Assembly (NCBI GenBank): GCA_021234155.1
Contig: JAJEKV010000692.1
Span: 50,117-114,116, forward strand
Source: Isoetes taiwanensis
Lineage: Eukaryota; Streptophyta; Lycopodiopsida; Isoetales; Isoetaceae
Length of the DNA: 64,000 nucleotides
Direction of reading: 5' to 3'
The notes beneath the pieces are model-generated. The model was not told the origin of the DNA. It ran no database searches and worked only from the letters and a program-made list of their open reading frames with translations. The translations under genes were made by a program, and so were the position numbers. Position 1 is the stretch's first letter. Every line of letters begins with the position of its first letter. Of this stretch, positions 12,123 to 24,220 are shown one piece after another.

Positions 12123-12676
12123 ATGGCGCTACTTCAATCTCCGCTTCTAAGATGGGCGCCGGATCGGAAGGCAGCAGCCGAATCAAGGCTATGCATCTTA
12201 CAGGTACGAAATTCAACAGATAAGCCAATTTCTCAAAAATGCAGCACGAAAAGGCAAGGTTTGGGGCAAAATTTAGGGCTTCAGATATGCAGAAAGAAGC
12301 AGGAGCATATTTGATGGGCATGCTTGCTGCAGGGGGCTGTTTTGGGGGGATGTAAAAGAGGCAAAAGGCAAAAGGATATCCCTCTTTTGGAATCAGAAAG
12401 GCGAAAAAGTAGAAGAGGAGGTTGTGAAGGAGGTGCAAAAGCTTGTGAAAGAAGGTGAGGCTGAAGTGAATGAGCTTGTGAAAGAAAGGTGAGGCTGAAG
12501 TGAATGAGCTTGTCAAAGAAGGAAAACAGGAAGTCTCCGCGGTCGCCCGAGAAATCGCCGCAGATTCTTCTTCCTTTTCTCCTGCCCTCCAAGCTGGTGC
12601 TGTTGCTGGTGCAGAAATAGTTGCTGTGGCTGTGGCTTCTTCTGTTGTCTCTGGCCTTGTTAGCTCTTCTGATTGA
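12123..12676 (+). CDS. Small coiled-coil protein with hydrophobic C-terminus, possibly plastid-targeted
   Basis: This is a two-exon model. Exon 1 is 12123-12203: 27 codons starting MALLQSPLLRWAPDRKAAAE, rich in Arg, Ser and Ala and lacking early acidic residues, as plastid transit peptides are. The intron 12204-12332 begins CAG|GTACG and ends TTGCTGCAG. Exon 2 is 12333-12676. It encodes a charged helix with the unit LVKEGEAEVNE repeated, then EVSAVAREIAADSSSF, then a hydrophobic Ala/Val-rich segment (AGAVAGAEIVAVAVASSVVS), and ends SGLVSSSD before TGA. The phase is right only if the G6 run near 12343 is G5 and the AAAGAAAGG near 12482 loses an A. Both look like homopolymer or repeat errors. 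Total about 140 residues. I do not recognise the family. Plastid membrane localisation is inference. Confidence 0.65.
12442..12508 (+). repeat. In-frame 33-bp tandem duplication inside the coiled coil
   Basis: The 33-base unit at 12442-12474 is followed by a 34-base copy at 12475-12508. The copy carries one extra A in its GAAAGG, which breaks the frame. The unit encodes LVKEGEAEVNE. A third partial unit (CTTGTCAAAGAAGG) follows. The 11-residue period equals three helix turns, fitting expansion of a coiled coil. Confidence 0.85.
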
Positions 12677-14967
12677 TATTCTCACTGACTTGAATAGGTA
12701 TTGCACTTCCTGTTCAAATCAAAATGTTTATATGCATTGTCTAAAGCTTAATAACGCTTGGTGGCATTGCATAGGTGGTAAATGGGAATAGTATGTTCAA
12801 TCCTAGAGCTTTGTATTGTTTTCAGTAAAAAGCTAGAAACTGGCATGGTGCAAGACTACAAATTGAATATAGCTACAAATTGATGATAAACAATACAATC
12901 TCTTTGGCTCTTTGGACATAACATTTTTGTAAAAAACTTATGGTGATCTTCTATGGAATTGCATTTTCTATCACCTCCTAGGACACAAGAGCCAAAAACA
13001 TGGTCTTGCGTCAAGATTGCGAGGACCTAAATTCACTCCCTCAAACAAAACCTCAAAGAAGGAAATTGACATGTGAAATGTTTAGGAAAGCATTATATAT
13101 ACAAAAACATCTCACCACAATTGTCTCCTTTATCTTCTACATCCAATCTTCTTTATTAAAATGGAATGGCTTTGATTTAGAGCCGGAATGCGCGTGTCTT
13201 GAACACATGCGGCGTTCTCTATCCCCTTAAGCCCCCACATCCAATCTTCTTTATTAAAATGGAATGGCTTTGATTTAGAGCGGAGCGCGCCGCGCGTAAT
13301 GCGGGCATCATGGCGTTCCCTCTCCCGCCGGGGGATTCACCTTTGATCGGTATTATAACCCATGAGAGTTCAATGGGTTTTAGACCGTTGTGTAATGCGT
13401 ATACTTAGGGGTTAGGGGTGTTTTTAAACCTTTGATTTGGAGCAATATCTATACACAAAGGGGTCAAATTGCCTTTTAAGATTGCGTATACGGGGGTTTT
13501 TGCTACCCACCGGCCTTGGATGCCATACCCCCTTATGTATAAGTGCACCCCGGGCCTTCACGGGACTTTTTTTGTCGTGTCGTCAATTTTAAACTACTCT
13601 AAATCTCTTACGCTATGTTTTTTTTTTAGGACCCGCGACCATGCGAAGGCTGCGACTCGAATCGCCATCGCAACACCAGTCTTTGCTTCATCGATGTCTT
13701 GTGCATTATCGGTTTGATTTTTTGATCCTCCATCATTTTTCCTTCATCCTTTTTTTATCCATAATGCTATTTTGTATCACGGACAAAAAGCGGATATGGC
13801 CTACATGAATAGGAGCCATCGGAAGGATGAAGAACCACAAGCTTGGCGATCCTTGATGATTTAGGTAGCTCTTCTTTGAACCCCAAGGCTTTGTTTTTGG
13901 CCTTGAAAGCATGAAAGCTATAGTCATTTGTTTCTATCTTTGTCTGCGAGTCACGGACTTGACCCTCTTGGTCTTGGAGCAAGCTATTTGTATGTTTGTA
14001 GGTGAGGTTGGGTCGATTTCTTAGAGAACAGATCCAATACTTGATTGTACATCCATTTGAGGGCTCCATGCCCATTTGACATCATCATTTGTAGAAAGCA
14101 ACATTACAGGTGACCACTTAAATCCATTGCGGACATTTCAAAGAGGTTTTGGCATCTCTATACGTCAGCATTTGTGTAGATATCTGAATTGCCTTTTGTA
14201 CTAGGGACTGGAAAATAACGTTTTATGCATTAGCAAGAAGTATTCAATAGGAAGAAACTATGCTCGACCCTCGGCCTCTATAGTTAGTAAATCGTTAGTA
14301 AATGCGGTATAACTTTCGGCGAGTGTAGACAATGGGAGATAGTATTGCAACGGCAAAGCTTCCAAGTATTTTTAAACATAATATTTAATAATTCTATGCA
14401 TGCTCATAGAATCCATGAGCTATAACGACAGCAAATTTCCTAGATATTTTCCTCTTTTACATTGCTTACATGAAATGCTTTTTAAGAGCAGAAGAAGAAG
14501 AAGAGATTTTAACGTCCGCCACAAGGCGGCGTCCTAGCGAGTGTTAGGGGCGTTTGATCCTTTGTTTTTCGATGGTGGTATCGCGACCTTGGACCCTCTT
14601 CAAATCGAGATCTTATTACCTTTGCTTTGCGGTAAAAATCGGCAAAAATTTTAAATTTAGGTGTTACATAAGTCTTTTAAGTTTTCATCAGCTCGGAAGA
14701 TGGAGCAAGAGCATGGCAATACATCTATCGAGATTGATCACCATTTTTGTTAAGCACTTCAATCAGCATTCTCCATGCTAACATGCAGTGACAACATGGA
14801 TGCTTCAAGCATTGGTGAATATTATGCATGAAAGATTCTGATTGCGCAACGATCTATTCTCTTCTTATTCTTCTTTATTGCTATAATCTTGATTGAAGAT
14901 TCTAAAAAGGCCAGGTATGATTTTGTATTTTGCTTATCTGTGACAATTTCTTGGTAGTAGCCTTTGA
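12677..14967. other. Intergenic DNA with a spaced direct repeat
   Basis: The 45-bp segment at 13139-13183 (ACATCCAATCTTCTTTATTA and onward to TTTAGAGC) recurs almost identically at 13237-13281, with a partly different GC-rich sequence after each copy. Frames at 13469-13717 (plus) and 13767-14075 (minus) have no known domain. Nothing else is supported. Confidence 0.55.
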
Positions 14968-15285
14968 ATGCCAAATAATGAGAAGATGTCCAAGAACGCT
15001 TTAGCATTAATGTTTTTATTATTCTTTGTTGCAATTCTTGAAAATGCCAAATGTGATTCCATGTTTAGATTTAAAAGCCTTTTTATGCAAATAATCCAAG
15101 CAGAATCTTGGTTGTTGATTACTTTGCATACTTTATTTCTTCTTTTTTGCAATGGCCCTTCTTATTTTCAATCTTATTGCATTGGCGGGGATTCTAAAGC
15201 GATGCCAAATCATCCAAATATGATCCCAACTTTCTTCTCGGTGGGTGCGTACATCGTTACCTTGCTAGAAATGGTTGAATGGTGA
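14968..15285 (+). CDS. Hypothetical 105-codon frame with N-terminal hydrophobic stretch
   Basis: The frame starts with a true ATG. Its early segment ALALMFLLFFVAILENAKC could act as a signal peptide, after the charged start MPNNEKMSK. The rest is Phe/Leu/Ile-rich with a few Cys and ends EMVEW. I recognise no family, and the composition is what AT-rich noncoding DNA could give by chance. No splice partners or conserved neighbour support it. Low confidence. Confidence 0.2.
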   Translation: MPNNEKMSKNALALMFLLFFVAILENAKCDSMFRFKSLFMQIIQAESWLLITLHTLFLLFCNGPSYFQSYCIGGDSKAMPNHPNMIPTFFSVGAYIVTLLEMVEW

Positions 15286-17158
15286 ACATGCTATGTTATT
15301 AGAGAAATGGAGGATGTTGTTGTACGCCCACTTACCAGCGTGATTGTGAATTGTTTGTAGTGGATGTTGTTTGTTAGATTTCTTACTTTTAATTGGCATG
15401 AAGCCAGATGTATACATCTTTCTTAGTTTTTAGACATATGTCTTTGCTCCACCTTTGGTCCTTGCAAAGGGCATGGCAAATGAGCTTCAATTCCATTTCA
15501 ATCTACATCCACTGTAACTTGAGCTGTGGGTTAAGGTATTACATCAAGATGCAAGTTTAGGTTCTTAGTGTTCACTTCTTAGTCTTTGTATATTACGACC
15601 TTTCAAATTTTGAGGAGCACATAGTGAAGACCAATTTAAGCCTTTGGTAATTTTAGGTCCATATATCTAAAAATGTGTTTGCATATTTCAAATTTTTTAT
15701 TTGTCAAAACAAGAACATAACCTATCTTTCTTAGAACATAGCATTCATCTAATATCTATTCCTGTTAAAAGCAGTTTGCCATAGTCTTACGCATTTTTTA
15801 TTGTTTAGAGCTCAAAGAGGTTTGTGCATTTTTATCGTTTAAACCTCATAAGCAGCAAGGAACAATGTCGACACTGAGAGGGTCAAATAAGAGGGAGAAC
15901 AAATAGCTCACACATGCAAGTGTTTTTAGAAAGCTTATAGATCTGAAGTTCTATTCATGGGATCTGGCTTCAAAACGAGAGTCCACAGACATAAATTTAT
16001 ACCTTGGACTTCCAAGCATCGATGGTTGTCTTTGCAAAGTTTTTCTTTTCTTGGTCAGCCTCTTTGCGGGTTGAGTAAACCAAAATTTATTCTTCATTTT
16101 GAAATCTAAACTTCATGTTGTAAAGTTCATGATCTTGGTTATCCACAATTTGTAGGTTGAATAAACTGAATTATACTGATACCTTGGGACTGCAGAACAA
16201 CATATTAATTGGATAACATTTGGGGGTTTTATCTTTGCTAGGTTTATATTTTCCTTTATGTTTTTCTTTATCAGTCTTCTTTTTGGCTTCTCTTTGCATC
16301 GAGCCTATCTTATTTATGATCTTTGAAATGTAAATTCGCTTTGTGGATTTTCTCTCAATGAATGACTGCACAAAGTTAGTGCACTTTCAAGAGAATGCGT
16401 TCGGATATCTTTTCCATCTTCCTCATAGGGCATTAGGTTTCCAAAATGTTGCTTGAGGGTTAGTCTTACATAAGATTTTGGATGGTTTGTCCATGTATTA
16501 GGTATGTCAAATTGTTATATTTGACTCGATGGTGGGTTCTGGTTTTCGTAATGGTCGATTGGGGTTTATTGGCTTTTTGTGGAAGCTGCAATTTTTAGAA
16601 GTCGATCATTGGCAATGGCATGGCGTGGGCGTGGAAGCGGATGGGTAAGCGAGGGGCACTTCACCGAGAGGTTTCGGTGTGGGCGATGGAAGCGAGGCGG
16701 CGATCGCATACGGCATGGCATGGCGAAGTTCTTCCGATGGGGCTCCTTGGCGATGGGAGGTTTATTTGGCGAGATGGTTTGCTTGGCGATGGCGGTCGAG
16801 GGACCATAAGCTTTGCTTGGCGATGGCGAGATGTCGCGGAGTTAATCGTGGCGTGGCGTGTCAGCGAGTTAATCGATAGGGGTTAATGTTGAGTTAATCT
16901 GGCGGGGTTAGGGGCGCTGGGCGAAGCACTCATGTAAAATCCGGCGGAGGCGATTCAAAGCCCTCATTTTTCTTTCTTCACAAGCATTCTTTCTTGAAGC
17001 ATTCTCATTTTGGTTTTGAGAGGTTTAGGTGCGGTGAGTTACGGATTATGGCTTTTTGTATGGGAATGGGAGTTTCGCCATAACCGAAATCTTCAATCTG
17101 ATCTGCTTGCTGCGATTAAGTCATCTTTTTCTTAAAAGCGTCTTTCGGTCTTACGAGT
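15286..17158. other. Intergenic DNA with a GC-rich patch
   Basis: From about 16580 to 16930 the sequence changes to GC-rich GGCGATGG/GGCATGGCG-like short repeats. These keep three overlapping plus-strand frames open but give only Gly/Trp/Arg-rich translations. It may be an imperfect minisatellite or a CpG-rich 5' region. No gene can be assigned. Confidence 0.45.
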
Positions 17159-17159
17159 G

Positions 17160-17255
17160 TGTTTTTATTTGGCTTCAGCGGTGATGTCTTAAGGTTTTCA
17201 TCACGGAGGTTTTGTGGAGCGCCTTTTGGGCGGGGGTTCAACTCCCGTGCTTCAT
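17160..17255 (+). mobile_element. Possible SINE head with pol III boxes
   Basis: On the plus strand TGGCTTCAGCGGTG (about 17170-17183) resembles an A box. GGGGTTCAACTCCCG (about 17233-17247) is a clear B box about 65 bases on. The spacing is longer than in a tRNA but is tolerated in SINEs. No tail or target-site duplication was identified. Confidence 0.4.
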
Positions 17256-20200
17256 TATGTTCTTTGTTTCTTTCTTCTTATGGGCAGAATGTCTTCAGCA
17301 GCAATGGAGCTCCTGTAGCATGTCGCGGCCGAGGTTGGTCTACTGATCGTCGTATCTGTGAGACTCGGCTTCCCCTTATTCTATTTCTGTTTTCGGGTTG
17401 TTTTGTGGTTTGTGAAGAGATTGCAGTTCGGCCATGCATTCAGGAGGTCCTACTGTAAATTTCTTTGCAAGTGTGAAACTTTATAATGAAGGTGCTTTCT
17501 TTGTCTATTTGGAAAACAGGTTTACTTCTTTGTTATTCCTATGTATATGCGCATTTGACTTGGATGGAATACTTTTCGATGCACCTTAGGGTGGCGTGGA
17601 AATGGGATTTTGACCCCATCTTTACTTGTCTTTGGGCGGTTTGTGGTTATTGGGTTTGGCATATCCTTGGGAATATACCTTGCTTGATGGCTAGGATGTT
17701 CATATTCATGTGAAAACATCTAAGTTTTCACCATTAAGTTGTGCTCAATGCCGGTTTGAAGCCTTTCAATCCATTATTGTCTCTAGACTTGCCTTTGGAG
17801 GCCATTACATGGGCGTGATTCAAGTGTTACATTTTTTTGGATGAGGTATCTTCATTTTCTTTCTTGATATCTTAAGTTGTGTCTTATAGGTATGCATGTA
17901 GATATGCTATGTTTTATTTTTTTTATGCATTAAAAATGTTTACAGGTTACCGTCTTTGGCGAGGGATATACATTTGTAATTGTTGGACATTCGAGGTGCG
18001 CCATTGAGGTAAATCCTTTTCTCAAAGTATTACATTCTTGGCATGGTTCTAATTTAAGGTTTAGGATCTCATTCGATATTTATATTTTTTTTTGGGTAGT
18101 GGGCAAGACTCATGATCTTTAGTAAAAGATTAAATCTTTGTATCTTTATAGGTTATAGAATAGATGATAAACACCTTTGTATTGTTCATCTATAGTAACC
18201 AGATCTGCATGTGCTTAGATGAATGCCACTCAAGACCAACACTCAAAAAATTGATACTAAAGGGAATAGGTTGTGAATTTATCTAGGCAATAGATGTAGA
18301 TGTTAAAGGGAATAAGACTATAAATTTATCCAAGGATAGGCTCATCTCATCAAGAGATAAGGAGGACCCGGTCAGTCGGAGACTACTACTCTACTCGGAC
18401 TACCTTGATTGCTAATTCTCGCCATTTCTTTCTCTGCCATTTCTTTCTACTATTTGTATCTTACATTTCACACTTTTATTAAGAGAGTGCTTTTGCCCGT
18501 TCACAACTAGGATTATGATAATGAATTCTGCCATGAGTGATAATAATGAGGATGCTGATTATATTTGCATCAATAGAGCAGAAGACTATTTATTTTAGAT
18601 CATTATCAAAGGTACTTGCCTTACCTTCTGCACACATAGATTGCAATTATTCAATCAAGGATTTTGTCATCCATTCTACTTGCTTTCACCTTCTGGACAT
18701 AGAAGTTGCTATCTATATTTTTGACATCAATCCTATGATTTGCTTCTGTGAGCTTATTTTCCGTAAACACAGCTAAAACTTATGTTTTTCTTATTTTTGA
18801 CCAATCCAGCTTCCGAAGTTATGGATATAAGGTTGCTGATCATTAGCAATTGCACTTGATATTGCCTTCTGCACATTTTGGAATGGAGCTTCTTATCTCT
18901 AGAGTACCATTATTTAACCATAACATCTCATGTTGTAAAAATGCACATTAGTAGACCTTGGAATCTACCTAACCAAACACTGTATTCCTAACTTTTCTCT
19001 GCACTGCATGTTGCTCCATTTACCCAGGTAGATTTTATACATAAATCCGGTGCACTTTTCCCTATTTTTCTGCTTTTTGACCCAGATGGAAAAGGAAAAA
19101 ACTCAAAAATAGAAAATTGCAAAAAACCCCAGCTTGAAATCATACCAAAAACATGTGCCATTTTGGGAGCACCGAAATTTTTGGCGACCAAAAACATCAA
19201 CAATCTTAGGAAATTGCACTAAAAGAAAAACTAAAAAACTTTCTCACCAAATCGAAAAATTCCAAATGAACAATATTGATTATATCTCTTCCAAAACTTC
19301 TATCATTCTTATATGATATAATATCATGGCTTTCTCCATCTTCTTATTTTACCTATTTCGTGGTTTGCATTTGTTTTCAAAGACTTTCATCCCTTCATAC
19401 TTTTGAAACGACGATTTCACTGACTTCCTAGAAGAACAGTTCTTTGGTGGAGCTGTAGCTCTTTGTATCAAAATGTAACTCTATCTATGCAGAACTAGCA
19501 GATGATTGGACAGATAGGACACCCTTGATATTGGACAAGCATTTACGATGATAGCTGCGTGTAGCTATTTGATCATAAATTTGAGAGACAAGTTTACTTT
19601 AGGATGTGCAACAAAGGTTGTGTTGTTTCACACCTTTGCTTAAGCCACAAAGGTCATAAAAGATCCTGCTTGGGGGTCTTTTCAATGGTGTGGAGTTGGT
19701 TTTGTCTTTTTGTCCCCTTTTTTTTTTTGTTCATGGTCCTTTTTTAGGAACACCATGGGCGTCACATGCGACAGCCACTCAGAACCAAAATTAGAGCGAA
19801 GAACAGGGCTTCTTATCTTTATCCGAAGGCGTAGGCGATGGCGACCAAGGGAGGAGGCGATTCTGATCGTGAGTTGGAGATGTTTCTAAGGCATTTGGCT
19901 CTTGGGGTCTCTGGCAGGGGCAGCTTGGATGCAGGTGGGCTCCCTAGATGCGATGGCAGCGAATGTGTCCTCTGTAAGTTTTGGGAGATTAACAAATTTA
20001 TTACTACACCTTTGGTTTGGATTCCCGGGGTTCAACTCCCACCGGGTTTGGATACCTTTGTGTTGCTCTGAGGCAAGTTTAGAGGCGATACAGTGCTCAA
20101 AGGCATAAAATTATGCGGTGCAACTCCATCGGCTCCCCAAGTATAGATCATAGCAATAGCTCTAGAGATTGATATAAAAGCATTTGAGCCTTTCAACAAA

Positions 20201-20325
20201 AAAAAGCTCATGAAAGTAATACATTACAATGTGATTGGAAGCACTAAAATATATTCACGTATTCAACCTTCCTGTTTTTATTATCATTGTAACAATATTC
20301 GCGAGTAATTCCTTTCCCAAATAGC
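17256..20325. other. Intergenic DNA, no gene recognised
   Basis: Frames at 17486-17713, 18537-18776 and 19838-20108 show no domain. Near 20025-20040 the sequence CGGGGTTCAACTCCCA looks like another B box, but I find no convincing A box at a usual distance. The region is otherwise AT-rich and featureless. Confidence 0.5.
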
Positions 20326-20417
20326 AACTTTGACATGTCCACTGCAATGAACACATATTTTAAGTGAGGGAAACTTTGACATGTCCACTGCGATGAACAC
20401 ATATTTTAAGTGAGGGA
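20326..20417. repeat. Perfect-phase tandem duplication, 2 x 46 bp
   Basis: The unit at 20326-20371 is repeated at 20372-20417 with a single A-to-G difference (CTGCAATG against CTGCGATG). The near identity implies a recent duplication. Confidence 0.95.
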
Positions 20418-20437
20418 ATACAACGATGATGAACATA

Positions 20438-20640
20438 ATGTTTCAAACAACCAACTTCGCTCCAACATTAAATGGGGTGCTTAACTCCAACGTGAATTTC
20501 TATGGCTCAACAATGTTTTAGACAACCAACTTCGCTCCAAAATTAACTAAGGTAGCAACTCCAACGTGAATTTCTACAGCTTAACAATGTTTTCAAACAA
20601 CAAACTTCGCTCCAACATTAACTGGGGTAGCAACTCCATA
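20438..20640. repeat. Minisatellite, about three units of about 73 bp
   Basis: Units starting near 20438, 20512 and 20585 each contain CAACTTCGCTCCAA, ATTAA, AACTCCAACGTGAATTTCTA and CTCAACAATGTTTT or close variants; the third is truncated. The array lies 20 bp after the 46-bp duplication, so this locus is prone to tandem duplication. Confidence 0.85.
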
Positions 20641-21270
20641 TTCCAACTTGCTAAAGCCTAACAACACCTCACCATAAAATCATTTTCGCAAATGTATCAT
20701 AGTATTATATAGACAAAGACAACGTCACATCAAATTCATAATTTTTTTCACAATGGTTTTTTTAATCTTTATCAACGAATCTTAAATATTACTCCTGTCC
20801 CCTCCAAGCCACATTGTCTATTTTAGCCAACAATGGAACAATCACCTTTTCAAATTATTCTTTGCGGACACCATAACTAGTATGTCTTTAAAGCTAAAAT
20901 GTTCTGATGCTTGATATTATATATGAAAGCATTAAAAGCTTTTCAGAATATATGCAATGTCCAATATTCCATTGCCTAATTTCAGAAATCTAAGTGTTCA
21001 AATGTCGAATGTATAATTTTGTTTTATAGCCAATTTTTGCATAAATTGGTCAAAATTGGTGTGTTTGGAAACATGGCGACCTCTTCAGGATGATTTCTTC
21101 TTTAAAGCGACCTTGGAGATAAAGCAAGGGGCTAAAGCATAGTTAGATTGGCATTATAGCGTTGGCCTATGACTTTTGCAAAGGGCTAAGCTTGATGATT
21201 CGATCTACTTAACAAACTTAATCTAGCACTCGCTTTTTGAAGAATATGGTGGAAGCAAACATGTTATCTA
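20641..21270. other. Intergenic DNA between minisatellite and LINE tail
   Basis: AT-rich sequence with no coding signal. It forms the 3' flank of the LINE insertion. A target-site duplication is expected to include bases just before 21273, but its mate at the 5' end could not be located. Confidence 0.5.
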
Positions 21271-21272
21271 AG

Positions 21273-21300
21273 TTTTTTTTTTTTTTTTTTTTTTCTTTTT
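21273..21300 (-). other. Poly(A) tail of the LINE
   Basis: A run of 22 T, one C and 5 T on the plus strand is the minus-strand poly(A) tail. It marks the 3' end and orientation of the LINE. The long, nearly pure run suggests the insertion is not very old. Confidence 0.9.
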
Positions 21301-21713
21301 GAGGGATAAAAAATAGACTTTATTTACTTTAAAGAGAGCGATACGACCACATGGCGAGGGTGCACCCATCACCAAATCGAGATGGGGATATCTACATGGC
21401 TCTCTTGGGCGTTCTAGTGTAGACTTAGGTAGGTGCCCCATATTTCAACCTTTACTTCTTCTTGGCTCTCAAACACTAGCCTGAATTTTTAGCCTTTTCG
21501 ATTATCGTATGTAGAAGCTGATTTGGTGATTTGACCTCTTGATTCTCATTGAAGACTAAAGGCATTTCTTCTTTTCCATATTGACTAGATTGTCGGGGCT
21601 CTAGCTATATGGAAGGCCACCTTCTTTGTGGTGCCCCAATCTAGGGAAGGATATCAACGGCGGTTCCTTGGTACCTAGCGGGTATTCAAAGCGATCCGGG
21701 CTCCATGCCCATA

Positions 21714-21974
21714 CTACTTGCGACTTCTCACATTCCACCGGACAATGTTCAATGGATTCTGTTCAACCTCACAAATGGGGCATAGTGGGCTGACTTTATT
21801 GTCCCATTTGGAGACTACTTGATTGACCCTTGGAACCCTGTGTATCACTTGCCAAAAGCGTTTATCAGGTGGGGGTAGATATTTCGCCATGCATCTCTCG
21901 GATGTTTTTAGGTTTTCCTCTGTGATCATTAGTTCCCATTTGGTAGATATTGGGAGTACACCCTTAGTCCTCAA
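21714..21974 (-). pseudogene. LINE ORF2 C-terminal zf-RVT-like domain
   Basis: The frame reads PPPDKRFWQVIHRVPRVNQV, then SPLCPICEVEQNPLNIV. The CPICxxE..N..H-like pattern is typical of the zinc-finger-like region after plant LINE reverse transcriptases, although the usual His pair is not intact (WNV at the end). A preceding 122-codon frame (21977-22345) with W-rich content (PPWWVPSYTHN, IDSCAQWYKGEQLVSW) is the linker between RT and this domain. It is broken from the RT by frameshifts. Confidence 0.75.
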
Positions 21975-22344
21975 GCTTACGTAACTTGATTTAACAAACT
22001 TGTTAAATTTTGAATCTCGGGGTCGCGAGAACCCATGGATTTTGATCTCCTGTAGTTATAGTGTTTGGGAATCTTTGTAGCCACACTTTCCCATATTATT
22101 TTGTCTGCGTCCTTTAAGGCAAAACAAACCTGAAATTTTGCCCAACTTACTAATTGCTCTCCCTTGTACCACTGGGCACAGGAATCAATTCCACAATTTT
22201 TCCACCTCTTTATGATCCTTGCATCAGCCACCATGCCTAAGGGGCCTTGTTTGTTATGCGTGTAACTTGGTACCCACCATGGAGGAGAAGTCTCTGCTTC
22301 GAACTTGTTGATGTCAAGTGTAAAAAGTTTTTTATGACTTGCCA

Positions 22345-24119
22345 AGCCGAAATTAAACCCTTTAGGAATGGAGATGCCTCTCTACATGGCTTAAGATAAA
22401 AAAAGAGTGACCATGGAAGTGAGACTTTAACGGAGGGCTTACTATGCTTACATGAAGCTAATAGGGCCTGGTTGATGAGGTGCATACCTGGAGACTTCAC
22501 CCTTTCCTATAGGATCATCCATATGAATTTGGCAACTAATACTTTGCTCTGTAATGATATGTCGACCATTCCAATTGCTCCCTCTGTCTTATCTCTCTTG
22601 CACTTCCACCAAGCAATTTTGACCACTGACCCTTCTTCGTTCCCCCCCCCAGACGAAGTTGCGGATTAACCCTTCTAGCTCTTGTGCCTTCTCCTTTGGG
22701 GCCAGTAAAATTGATGACGTATAGACATGAGTATTGCTTAACACATGTTTTGCCCTTTGTGATCCGTTCGCAAGTGATAGCTTTGCCACCTTCCACCAAT
22801 TTAAGTGTTTACGAAGGCCTAGCGATTATTTGCGTCCCATATTTGTGCATTAGCGATATTAATGCCTTTGGAATACCTAACAAGTTGGAATGGTCACCCT
22901 CACGGGATTATTTTCCATGGTAGGATTATCAAGCATGCGGGATCTTGGGTCTTCCAAAGGCCTTTATCTTGCGCATTTTTTTCCAATTTATGAGACAAAC
23001 TGAGGCTATTGAGAAGGATGCTAGCAATTTACGCACATGACGGGTTATCTTCCTGCCTCTATGAATAGAAATGTGTCGTCTGCGTATTGGTTACATATTT
23101 GTTGAGAGCCATCCAACATTTGTAGTCCACTGAATCATACCATCTGCGAGGGAGGCTTGCGTGAATATTTTGTGGTAACCTGCTGCAATATTGAAGAGGA
23201 ATGGGGCAAGGGGCACCCTTGCTGATGCCCCTCTTTATATCAAATATTGGAGAGGGATCACCTTGGAATAAAGGCGGAAGCTCGAGCAAATCGAAGTTTC
23301 ATGACCCCTTACGTAAAAATATTTCCACAACCCAACTTGAGCATCATGAGAAAACTCCATTTTCATAAGCTTTGGAAAACTAGCTTTAGATAGGCCACCT
23401 TTTGTCTTATTTTTTCTAGTCATGTAAACCTTCAAATGATCTTTGGGCTTGTGAGATGCCTTGACTAGAATTGGCTTAATCTTCTCTGCCATAGCCTTAG
23501 CTATGATCTTATAAGAAAGCAGATAAAAGTGTGATGGGTCTCAATCGTTGATTGTGCTTGGCTCCTTACTCTTGGGGACTAAGGAAATACATCAATGTTC
23601 AATCTTGGGTTTAGATTTTCAGCTTGCATAAAAATGCGTATATGTAGAAGATATCCTTCTTGACCCATTCCCAATTGCTTTGATAGAATTCTATGGGAAT
23701 TCCATCCATACCAGACATTTATTTTTAGCCAGTAGAAAGGTGGCCTTTTGAAGGTCCTCTATAGCGAGGGGAAGACTTAGTATGTCTTGTTGACTAGAGT
23801 CTATTATCGGTGAGACTTTTGAGACCATCAGCTCTTTGAAAGTCTCTTGAAATGATAAATTGTGTTCTCCAAAAGCTTTGAAATGGTTATATAAATACCT
23901 TACGAGATCTCACGGAGAATTGAGAATTGACCCATCGTCATGAGTGATGGATGATAACGTAGAGGATCCCTTCTTTTCTTTAGCTGTCTTGAAGAAGAAC
24001 TTTGTGCATTTATCAGCTTCTTTTAGCCAGGTCAATCCTGCTTTACATCTATTGTCAACTATCTTGACCTCTTCTATTGTCTTTATATGTTCTATTATCC
24101 TTTTCTCCTTTTTGTGCAT
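22345..24119 (-). pseudogene. LINE ORF2 reverse transcriptase, fragmented
   Basis: Read leftward, the linker before the RT has CKAGLTWLKEADKCTKFFF (24119-23910), a standard plant LINE motif. Next comes a damaged palm/finger region, including VGLWKYFYVRG and a GDPSP..DIKRGISKGAPCPIPL stretch near 23290-23200 (the usual F...RGLRQGDPLSP motif, altered). The catalytic box QYADDTFLFIEA follows at about 23090-23055. A thumb-like piece, AKLSLANGSQRAKHVLSNTH, is at 22789-22589. At least five frame changes separate these pieces, so no active enzyme can be made from this copy as sequenced. Confidence 0.8.
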
Positions 24120-24220
24120 TTATCGGCTTCTTTTTAGCGAGTCAATCACGCTTTACATCTATTGTCAACTATCTTGACCTCTTCTATTGTCTTTATCATT
24201 TCTATTATCCTTTTCTCCTT
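24001..24220. repeat. Internal tandem duplication of LINE, 2 x 110 bp
   Basis: 24001-24110 and 24111-24220 are direct copies with about 10 differences. Both begin TTTGTGCATTTATC and end TTTTCTCCTT. The duplication repeats the segment encoding the linker between endonuclease and RT, and so disrupts ORF2. It arose after or during insertion. Confidence 0.95.

Noticed and set aside
12022-12706. Two long minus-strand frames (164 and 141 codons)
   Set aside because: They are antisense shadows of the plus-strand two-exon gene, whose Ala/Glu/Lys codons keep the opposite strand open. They have no domain.
16579-16886. Three overlapping plus-strand frames
   Set aside because: All three frames are open only because of GGCGATGG-type repeats. 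None has a domain.
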